From contig JABBOT010000080.1 of NCBI GenBank assembly GCA_016165875.1, positions 3,565,205 through 3,629,204 of the forward strand: DNA of 64,000 nucleotides, given 5' to 3'. Below are positions 11,801-23,800 of this stretch, piece after piece. The notes beneath the pieces are model-generated. The model had not been told where the DNA came from. It did no database searches and saw only the letters and a program-made list of their open reading frames with translations. Each line of letters begins with the position of its first letter. Position 1 is the first letter of the stretch. Position numbers and translations under genes: made by a program. Source of the DNA: Acanthopleura granulata. Lineage: Eukaryota > Mollusca > Polyplacophora > Chitonida > Chitonidae.

Positions 11801-14800
11801 CAAGCAAACATAGCCCCCACCTCTTTGTGCACCACCATTTACAGGATTTTCTGTCCTTATTAGTATTATTACTAACTTGTCCTTGGTGAACTCTTTGACA
11901 TGTGGTGTGGCGAAGTATGTGACCTGTTCTTGAGTGACCACTACCGGAATGTGGACCCCGACTGATCCCAGCACATGGTTAATCCAGGCCCCCGCTGTAA
12001 TGACCACACGTCGACAACTGAACACTCCCTTCGGGGTGTGGACCTAAAATACGTAAATAAACCGTTAATAAGACAATTACTGTATTTCAGCTAAAGATTG
12101 ACCAGTAAAAATACAGATTCTGAAGCATCTAAATTAGTAAGGCTTTATGCCTACAATAATAGACCAACTCTTGATGTCAAGACTTCAGTTGTCTGATAAG
12201 AAATTAATAAAATTTCACAAAAGCTGATACTGTAAATGGGCTTATAGGGATGTAGGAATCAATCGGAATGAAGCAAAACGTGTAGTTTGAAAAATGTTAA
12301 ACTTTAGGCGAATACAGTAGGCTGGGCCCACAAACCCGTATACATAGGCCTAGGCCTATACCTCCACAGGAACAGAAGGTGACTAAAGCCAGTAGTGCTG
12401 AACATAGAAGTTCAAATACAGCTTTGGTACTTAACTAGTTTCAAAGCTTTATCAGTGCAATAATATTTTTTATCGTGCACCCTTGCTGCCCAAATTTATT
12501 GTTTGCATTTGTTGTGAAGAGGAGTGTCCATAAGCGTCCAAAGCGCCCATAAGTCTTCTACAAAGGGAGGTAAATATTGTAAACCGTGCAACAGCATTAT
12601 GTGCCCTCTGTTATTTGGACGGAGAGAGTAGATCCTGCGTGTCTTTGTGGCTTGAACTTGTAGTTTAACATTAGCCACAGAGAACTCAGATCAAGCATAT
12701 TTTTTTCGCTCGAAGTCACCTCCAAACGAAGCTTCTTGTTGCCTCCAAACGTAACAAATTGAGTGCAGCCAGGTGCGTGGAATTTGTTACGTTTACAGGC
12801 GGCAAGAAAATGCTATGAACTTTGAGCGATTTTGAGTTAGCCAAGCAGTGTCTCTGTGGCTAATTTTAAAATAGAGTGTCAAGCCACAGAGACGCGCATG
12901 GTCTAAGTAAGTGTATTACCGGAACACAGACCGCAAAAAGCCCAATAAAGGCGGCGAAAGGGGTTCACGTGATTCATCTGGCAACATTCCGCCGCGGCAG
13001 ATTTACTGCTGTAAGATCTCAGCTATATACCTAACCCTGTAGGCTTATTTATCAAATGAAGGCACCGACCGGTGTTGCTTGTTTAAGGTTACACAAGCGC
13101 TACTCTTTATGTTACACCACATTAGTTAACTATTATTTTAGCACTGAACTTAACGGTACGTCTGCCGCATGCGCATACGTTCCTCAGTTTGTTTCCCCGA
13201 CACCTTTTCCAAATCCTAGAAGTCTCGAGCATATTTGAGACGCAAAAATATAGTAAAATAGTTAGTTAAAGAGTAAAAATCCCATTTTCCCGACATACGT
13301 TCGTTAGCCGATCCATAAAATCTGGCGCATTCGTCTGATTCATAAGAAAACGATTGCATGAACTAAAAGATGTTGGAACGCGAGATTTAATAACACAGTG
13401 CCTGTCTGTTAGAAAACATGTACCCCGCATAAGCATGTACGCGATGGCACTCTGTTAAAACGTAACTGTTAAATGTTATCTTTTGTGTCCGAATGATACA
13501 ACATGTTAAATGCTGTGAAATGAGTGCCAAGAGCCCAAAATGCGTAACGATGGGTTGAAAGTTGACAGATAAGGTTTGCAATATTTATAATGGCGAAAAT
13601 TTGTTAATTTTAGAAGCCAGTGTTAGATGACAACATTTTCCAAGTGTTAAATTTTTAAAGCAGTAGACAGTGTTAAGCTAACATTAATTATGAATGCTTT
13701 CCCTCCTGAATCAGTGCCAGATATTGGACTTAACACTATTAAAATTATATATAAAATTTTAGTTACAAGACAGCAATCTCTCTATATATGACTCAAAGCT
13801 CGGAGTTGTTTTATAGTAGTAATTAATATTAATCTAACCACTGTCCGACCGTGGTTATCCCGGTCAATCCTGGTCACGGGACACTCATCCAGAATGTCAG
13901 CGCCATGAGCTCGTGCGAGCTGGACTTGGACAGAATTCGCCATGGCCGCGTCCACCAGCCCGCCATCTTTCTGCCACAGACACACGGTCTCATCACCAAC
14001 AGTAAACTGTGGGAATCGACGGTGGAGTTCTGTGCCGGACCACCGTTCATACCTGATTGGACAGAATGTGTATATGCTGGAATAATGTACACAATTTCTG
14101 TTTGACTTCAAACTCTTATCTAACTTATTTGTAAAGTTTAAAAGAATAGGTCAATTTGATATCAAAATCACGGGAAGAACTGTTGCATTAATTGTTAATA
14201 ACGGCTATTTTTAAAGTTAGTCATGCGTGGTACACGATTTGGATAATGATTTTAATTTATCCGCCTGAAACATTCCTTTTGTATGTCATTCTGTCATCGT
14301 TGGAAGGTATTGACTGCTTCTCTTTGTTTGACTCCGTCCTATTATCTTACTGTGTATACTTTTTAGTTCTTTGGTAGTTGTGCTGAAAAACGTTGTTGGA
14401 AACTGGGTCCCATTTCACTAACGGTCGTAAGTCGTAATTCAGGCCCTAAGTTAAAACATACGACATAGGGCCGTTTCACAAAACAATACTACCCATGCTT
14501 TACTGCGTAGCAGCTGGTAAAATTTAGGGCTTCGGATGTAAGATTAAGATTTACGACTTAAGATTTCTTATTGAAATGAGACTCCGGTTTTTCCGATTAT
14601 TGACCCGGAACGTCCATTATGGTTGACGGCTGATATACGAATGTCGGTGTCGACGCTTACACCTTGACTCAAAACCAGTTTCCAAAACGACAAATAACAC
14701 ATGCGACCAAAGAACTAAGAAAGTATATAAAATATATATAAAAATATTTAACATGTTATATTATTATATAGAATGTATTAAAAAAATGGGGACTGAATCA

Positions 14801-17800
14801 TGCAAAGAGAAGACAACAGTTCTCAACAAGGGCGAAAGGATGCAATGAATGTTCTAGGAAGATGAATAAAATCAGTGTCCAAATTGTGTACCATTCTAGT
14901 ATATGTGATCTCGCTCATCTCAAAATTAATTCCGGACACGTAGAGAAATTTCCTAAAGTAAAACCGTCATGAACAGCCTTCGATATTATGGGGTACGAAA
15001 AAAAGGCGTGAACGATACAGTGGAATTTATGATTAGCTTATAACGAGGATCCCAACATAAATATGAACAGAATTTCAGGGGAACCCATATCGAAAACAAT
15101 GAACCTTTAAGTTACACAGATTTTGGCAGCTGCTGTAATCAGTGATGAAGGAGCTAGGACACAGCTCTCACGACATGAATGTTCGCATGCAGGTCATGTT
15201 GCGATCCTCCGACAATGTAGTATAGGTACCAATCTTCTAATACCCAACCGATATTGTATCCATTTTTGACAGATAATGTTAAAAACTTTCATGTATATTG
15301 CTACATTACGGGTAAAATTTTACTGCAGCATCAGTTAAAGATGAAGTTACTTTATTATCGGTTAAAATGTATATATAGGTTGGAAAAGTATTAACATTTT
15401 TACAACAATATCAATCGTTGAAACATTTTCGGCCGAAAACGGATACTTTATTGGTTGGTTACTTATACAGTACTGGTACTTACTACATCACCGGTCGCAA
15501 CACAGGCCATTTGCACCCGCTTAACAGCATGTAAGATGTCTGTCAGGGCAACTGAACAAAAGCGATTTTATTCATCCGCTAAGTTAAACCTGGCTCCTTT
15601 AGCATCAGTAAAATATCGTTGAGTTTAGTATAATACTCCTACCAGATAAAATAACGAATAGCAAGAATATTCCACTAAAACGGCCAAGAAAGGTTCTGCA
15701 TAGATGGCAGGTGAACACGATGCTTTGAGATTTGGATGCGAGATCTGAACTTGTACACTTCCATGATAACTCTTCACAAAACTTCTATTGGTTCGCCCAT
15801 GGCTTAAATTTGGACAGATATGCGTCAGATCTGTTGATTTCTTCCCAGACTGGCTTTCAGAATTACAGATATGTGCTCTCCCACTGACTACTCTGAAACT
15901 CGGTCCTGCCGTCTAGCCGTACGCCACAAAAACAGGTTTCCATTCATCTTGGAGATAAGAAATTCCGAATTCAAATCACCTCAGTGAATATTTCATCCCC
16001 ACAGTTAACCCCTATAAACTCTCGTCGAGGCAAAATCCGAATTATGTTTCGCAACTGCCATTTTCTAAACAATGGACTCTTGTTGTTAGCATGGACCGAG
16101 TCGGTTACACTCGTTCATCCTTTGGAAAAAAGATACGGTAATGTTACATGATGTCTTTTGGTGTTTTAACTTTACTTGTTATTTTCGTAATGAACAGAAT
16201 GAACTTACAAGATCCTGATCAGCATAATCTAGAAATCTTGCCGCCAGATACAGTCTCTAAAAAGTCACTTGATCGAATTGTGTGCTAATTACTTTGAATT
16301 ACTTTGGGTTTAAAGATAGTCTGTTCCCGTGTGGTTCGGCTCTGACATGTTGAGTGGTTGAAGACATTACAGCCGAAACGGCCGGGTGATTCATGTGACC
16401 ATTCCATGTGATTGGTCTGGAATTTGAGAATTCGACAAAATAAGTAACGTTGTCTCACGGTATTTGGTTGGCATCCATGGCCTCGGCGTAGGCGTCGATG
16501 GTCGCTCCCATCTCGGACTTCTTGGCAAACTGGATGCCACCTACTTTATAGACGAGTTGAATGCCGGACTCCTGCTCAACCGCCTCCCATCTATCGGGCG
16601 AAAAGAACGTGCATAACGGTAAGTTTCTAACATGGAGAGAACTTCCCAATTAAGATTCAGTTAGAAGGTACAAAGTTAACATGGGTTAATTATGGAGAAA
16701 GGTGAGAAAAAATAATCATTGAAATCAAAGTTTCGTGCTTGCTCGCAGAGTTTGTACATCCTGAGTTGCACCATGGCGCTGCTGGCATGCGTTGACATAC
16801 AATGTAAAAGACTACTCCACGGAGAGAAAAACCAAAGCTGCGGCGAGGGTGTAACATATGGCAAATGGTCAGACGTTACCGGTGAATTCTTGTTAGTATA
16901 AGGGTTTTATTTTAACTGCTCGTTACAAAAACTCACAGACACCATGGCACGTTTCATCTCCTTCATTTTTGCCCCAAAGTATGTACATTAATATCCCTAA
17001 AAACAATTCTCAGAATCTAACGTGAATCAGTCGAGAAAACGATGCTGATTTTATCAGGCTCTTGTAGGTCTACATATATCTGGGGTAAACACCACCATAA
17101 GTCTACCCCCTGACGCCCCTCCCCTACCTGCATCCCTTTATAAGGAGATCAAACCTTGGCACTATCAGATGCGTCGTTCTAAACCTTATACATGCGAGCA
17201 GCATGTACTGATGCCTAAGCTAATAAAGATCACTCATGTACGTGTGAAGCGAACTGAAGCGAAAACCGACAGGGCCTAATTTCTCAAAACCATGAGGCAA
17301 GAATTGAAATGGACAATCAGTCGAATAAGGGATAAGCCCGGCTTGTATTTTTCTTTAATTGTACATATGTTCAGTTCTTCTCTACATACTCTATGTATTC
17401 CGATTCATTTTTGCATTTGTGGAAATGTTTATACCACGTATGTACAAAAAGAATTGTTCCTACAGGTATGTACAAATTGATTTCATAACTTGATAAGGAA
17501 TGGGAAAACGGCTTGCAATGATCGACAAGTTGCCATTAGGTTTCACGTAAGGTTTAGTGAGTGACAAGTGATCCAATGAGTGACAAGTGCTCTAGTAAGA
17601 GACAAGTGATCCAATGAGTGACAAATTATATAGTGAGGGACAAGTGATCCAATGAGTGACAAGTGATCTAGTGAGGGACAAGTGATCCAATGAGTGACAA
17701 GTAATCTAGTGAGTGACAAGTGATCCAATGAGTGACAAGTAATCTAATGAGTGACAAGTAATCCAATGAGTGACAAGTAATCTAGTAAGGGACAAGTGAT

Positions 17801-20800
17801 CCAGTGAGTGACAAGAGATACAGTGAGGGTCAAGTGTATATCAGAGTGCAAAGTGAGCTAGTGAGGGACAAGTGTGTATCAGAGTGATAGTGTACTTACG
17901 CTTTGTAAGTATCGGGGGTTAGCTTCGTGTATTTTGGTTCGTTGTATTGTAGGCGTCTACAATAGAACAGAACATTTACCGGCCTGCATAAACCTACAGG
18001 TGATAACATATTAACATTAACATGTTACATATGTGTATAAATGAACGGGGAAATACTGTGTTCGATGTCAACCAGTGCCACTTGCCAGGTACCTGAAAAA
18101 CTCCTGACTTACATCCCAAGTAGAGAGTGTAGAGTGCTATATTTTGTGCAGAGTACTATAATTTGTGGTAAACCATCACAAATCATCAGTTACCTGACAA
18201 ACTTCCTGACTTACAGCGCAAGTCGAATTCAAGGCTGATGGGTTGTATATGTTTGTGAGACACCATGGCCCGACACCATCCATCACACAGGCGTTGGGAG
18301 CTGCATCCGAGCGTGCGGATGAGTAAAAATAAACGGATTTTGGCGAGGCGCCTTGGCTAACTTTTACAGTAAGGATTGCACTATGTGTTTTTGCACATTC
18401 CACTGATAACTAGAAGAGAGTGTCGTTATGCCGAGTAAAACAACTGACTACTGCTGTTTAAAATGTTATGTAATGTCACCTCATAACCTTTTGCATTTTT
18501 TCTGATCATGTTGTGTATGATTAGTATACTCGATGGAATCTAATCAGTATACATGTTTATTTATTTGTTTTTTTATTTGACGTTTTACATCGTTCTCAAA
18601 TATTTAAATATATCTCAATGACAAATATTGCAAATTCTGAGGTGTTGAATATACAAAATATTTTAAAGGAATAAAAGTATCAGTCAGGTTTTTGCCTTTC
18701 ACGGATCATATTTGGGGTGGGTACATACAGGAGGGAGACAGCAAAAATCACGACAGTGTCTTGAGATACCCATGTTAAAAATTACCTAAAAAATACGTTT
18801 ACTTATTTCTGCATTCTTTTCTTCAGTAGAATTAAATTTATTCACATATATGAATTCTATAGATACAGTTGTCTATTAGTGGACTTTATTAATGGTCCGC
18901 TTTATTAATCCGGTGATATACTTTTCTGTTCTATCGTGCAAGTTGCTTGAACAGCATTTCATTTCATCTTTAAAACCTGCATGTATCTGGCAAGAGATCT
19001 GGGTTGTCTGCAGTGACCTGCGCACTTACATAATCCTGGAGTGGTCTTGTGATCCCCCCTTCGAGTGACCCAGTTTGAACTGCTCCACTCCCAGCACACC
19101 TGTACACCACGTAAGACTCTAATTCAGTTCCCCTTTTTAGACTTTGACAAATAATAATTAACCTTGATAAAAGTGATCATCTTTTGCAAATTAAGAATTA
19201 TCTCTTCTAAATGAGTCTTTCATCTCACCAAATTACGAATTTTGCGAATCAATTCTATGCAAAAAAAACCCCACTTTTACAAATATAATAAATAATAGTG
19301 TAACAATAGCTATAGAGAACTATGTTCTTTTTCAGTGTTATTTTTTTTAACAAAAGAGACCGACTTGTTGTTATGTGGATAAATAACAGCAGCTTCAGAG
19401 AACCGCGTGGTTGTGTTACAACATGAATACAACTTGCTCTTGTGCGGATACTTATTTATTTGATTGGTGTGTTACACCATACCTAAGGATATCTCATTTA
19501 CACTACGGTGACCATCATTATGGATAGGAAACAATCGGGCAGAGCCCGCTGGGGAAACCCATGACCATCCGCAGGTTGCTGGCAGACCTTTCCACATGCT
19601 TCCGGAGAAGAAACCAACCTTAGCAGGGCTTGAACTCACAGCGATGGGATTTGAGAACCCCCTGGGTCATCGCGCTGCGCTACCGCACCAAGCCCCAGGC
19701 CATTGTTGTATTGAACTATTTCTTTACTTGATTTGATTTGTGTTTTACGCCGTACTCAAAACTATTTCATTTATACCACCAGCATTATGGTAGGAGGAAG
19801 CCGAACAGAACCAGAGGGGAACCCACGACCATCGGCAGGTTGCTGGCGGGCCTTCCCACGTATGACCAGAGTTGTTGTGTTAATTTTGTTCTTGTATTTT
19901 GCTCATTTTCCATATCACTGTAAGACCTGTGTGTGCGGTGAATTACTACCACCGGACTCTCTCGCGGTAATCTGGGCAAGTGTGTGCGCTAACAAATCCT
20001 GAGTAGAATCAGCTTGAAAGAAACAAAACCAACTCACTGAAAATACCTTGCAGTTAAATACAGGTTTATTGATAGAAAGGAAGAGAAGGAAAGAAGGGGA
20101 CAGGTAGAAAGCATGCTCAATCTCCACACGTCAGTTTGAGTGACCTAAACTGTGGTAAGGGTCTTGCGTGCTGTGGACATCCGAATCAACCTAAATACAG
20201 ACGATAGTGGTTGGAATAAAGGCTGCAGTGGAAGTGCACTTGTTAACTCTTCGGATGCCCAGGGAGAAAGAGGCAGACCCTTGTCTCTAACCCCTCAGGA
20301 AACCAGACGGGTAGGGCAATGGATCTCATCCCCCCTCTCTCTGGGCGGGGTGGGAGCAAGGAGTGTCCACCAGCGCAAAATTTATGGCCTTAGTGAATAT
20401 CCGGCCACTCCCACACACTGTCCCCACAGGGGTGTACAGTGGCCAGAGTTGGTACTGGAGTTTACACTCTCCCCCCATTAAAAAGAAAAGGTATAGATCA
20501 CACTCTAGCCTACCCCGTTGGTTACAGCCTGGAGAGTCACAGTGCACAGCCAAGGCCTACCTCCACATTCCTGCATGCAGGAAGATGCACAAGCCCTGAA
20601 GGCCACAGGCACATCATTAGGGGACGGTGTCCTCATTTGTTTCCTTGCGGCGTTTATTGTCCCAAGTGTCTCTATCTTCGTCAATGGTGTCGCTTTAGCT
20701 TCTCACGGTAACCCGTAGACGCTTGGAAGGACTGACCCCTGGCACTGCTCCTGGGAGATGTCGGTTTGAGATGCTGATTTCCTTTCTTCGGGCAATCTCG

Positions 20801-23800
20801 TTCTCCAGGATCATTTTGGGGCTGTGGTGATGGAGTCTGGGATCGTCCGACGTAGGAGGGACTACCGCCTGGTTAGACAGTAACTGGGAGAGGCACACCT
20901 CAATGGCTATAGTACCATTAACAGTGGGATGCACCAACTTGAACTGTCCTTGCCATCACCTTTGCTGAGAGAGAACATAGCAGAAAGGTCCAGGACAGAC
21001 ATACCACCAGCATTTGCAAGTTGGCATAGTTTGGTATTAAAGTCCATGCGGCGCTGGTTAATATCTGGGCTGGCTTGACCTCTCTGAGCAGATGCTGCTG
21101 CAGTTGTTCTGCGCCTTGGCCGCCTAGCCCGCCAACCGACTTCATACACGGTACACACTGTCACCTTGGAGGAAATCCTCTGAGCACGATTCATGACATT
21201 CTTAAGATCAGCCTTGACATACCCATGGCAAGATGGGTTGCCGAGGATGTCATTGGTACCCCAAAACCAAATGATCAGCCCGAATGCCATTTGCAGCTGC
21301 TTGAAACAGTATGACCAAAAGATCGTATATGTCCATCCCACCAAACACGAACAGTTCTGCCTTCATGGTCAGATGAAAGGCTGGGTCTACCCATCGATAA
21401 ATTGAGTCCGAAATGATCAGGAGTTGACAAATGGGTGGCAGTTGGATGTCAAGCCACTTCATTCGAAAGGCTTTTACTGGCCTCGAATGCATGTGGAAGC
21501 TTGTCAGCACTTGCACATCTAACCCATTTTGTCGGCCCTGATCCAGCAACGCACGGTAGAGCCCACCTTCGTGTATCTTACCTGTGGGAAAAACAGCTGC
21601 GCTCCGTCCTATATTTAATGGCTTACTGTTACAGTCTTTCCCAGATCCAGACACGGAGACCACCGTCGAGGGGTCATAATCTGGCTGATCTATTTCAGCG
21701 TCAACAGTAACCGTCGAGGGGCTTCAAGATCCCATGGCACTAAGGCTTTCATTGAGGTGTCACTTTGTTTCCTCATCCTCCTCAGATGTCCTAGAAGCTC
21801 ATCCCTTTGAGATCTGTACAGATCACGCTCCCTCCTGATAGCTTCTAGTTCAAGGCGTAGACCATGGATTTCGAGCTGAAGATACTCCATGATCTGAAAG
21901 ACACTTATGGCAGACATCAGGAAAAAACAAAAGACAATGAGATAAATGCATCACAATTTACCATTGACAAATCACAGATAAAATATGAAATATAAAATGA
22001 CACACATAAATGTCAGGTAGATATTTATAGGTATACAAGTCTGCGTGATGCAATATCTACAATATCTATAATATCACTACACCCATATGACTTTCCTATA
22101 TGCCACACCATATGGGTCAAAAGCAAACCGTGTCGAGGGTTGCCTAGTGCGCGTTGAGCGCCTTTGCTCTGCTACTGGTGGTTCCTTGTCACCTGTGTCA
22201 GACTGAAAGACTGGAGTACCATCTGACTGCGGGGATATTTTTGTCACAGAGACGGACTCTGGCATCGATGGCAGAGTTGTCATGACGGTATCCTCACCGG
22301 TCAGATTACTGAAGTCTTCAACAGTCGCACCAGTCAAACTCAGGTTATTTCCTTCCTCAGTCAGCTGTCCAAGTTTTGGCGTGACGCGTGGCTGAAACTC
22401 TGGCGCCTGGTTGTTATGAGGGGATATAGGCTTTCTTCGAGGGAAAATAACAGGTGCTATATACAGGTCTTCCATCATCTGATATAGATAGATATCGTGT
22501 ACATCTGTATCTAGCACATCCCTCCTCTGAGACCTGGTTACTGGTTTTCCAGGTGGTGGCTGGGCTGCAGCATCACTTTCAACCTCAAGTGGCAAAGAAC
22601 CAATAGGCAGCAACAGATTTTGGTGGTAAGTCTTTGAGGGGCCATCTCCATTTTCCGGTCTAATCACGTAGACGGGAAGGTCGGCTTGCTGTCGTTCAAC
22701 ATCAAAGACCCCTGACTTCCACCTGTCGGAAATCTTATGCTTTCCTCTGACACCAGTGTTCTAGACCAGAACTCTCTCTCCCGACTCAAGTGCAATAACA
22801 TGCGCCTTCTTGTCGTAGTAGTTTTTGTTTCTTAAGGCCGACCTTAAAGCATTTTCTTGGGCTACTTCAAATGTAAATCTCAGTTTGCTCCTGAGGTCGG
22901 CAACATATTGTTGAGACCCCCTGGAGTACCGTTTGTCAGGATCGGTACCGAACACAACGTCTACAGTTAACCTGGCATGTCGCCCAAACATCAAGTAGTA
23001 CGGCGAGTACCCTGTTGTGTGATGGGTGATGGAGTTGTAGGCGTGTGCTAGGGGTCCAACATACTTTTGCCAGTCCTTTTTCTGGCTGTGATTTAGTCTA
23101 CCCAACATGTCCAAGAGGGTTCGGTTCAATCGCTCAGTCACCCCATTACACCGAGGGCTGTAGGGGATGTTCGAATTTTCTTAATTCCTGACATTTCGCA
23201 AAGTTTTCGAATCACTTTCGACTCGAAATCCTGACCCTGGTCTGAGAGTAGGTGGCGTGGATAACCATAATGGGAAATCAAGTCCTCCCAAAGTGCCTTA
23301 GCAACTGTTGTGGCTTTTTGGTCCTCCGTGGCCACAGTTATCACATACTTCGTGAAATGGTCAGTGATGACCAGTATATTTTCAACGCCACCTCGATCAG
23401 GCTCTACGGAAAGGTAATCGATGCACACGAGCTCTAGGGGCGCCGAGGGTACAGTAGCTTGAAGAGGGGCTTTTTCAGTACGTGCCTTACGTCGAATACA
23501 TCGTTCACATGCACGACAATAGCGTTGGACTGAGGATGCCATAAATGGCCAGAAAAAGCGCTGTCGAGCTAGGAGTGCTGTCACAGCAGGGGTGACCCAC
23601 TTTATCATGAACGCCACACATAGCCTCGTTACGATGGCTCTGTGGAACCACGAGCTGTTGGCGATCAATACCTTTGTGGTCAGTCACCATTCTGTATAGT
23701 ACGTCACCCTCTAACTGCAGCTTTGACATCTCTCTCATATAAACTCACATTTCTGCTCCTGCTTTTGCTACATCCTCCTTTGTGGGTTTGGTGCCTGATC

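Noticed and set aside
20152..20718. Several overlapping ORFs of 60-110 codons on both strands
   Set aside because: They lie in the 3' LTR and the 3' untranslated end of the retrotransposon; the same frames recur in the 5' LTR at 27339-27648.
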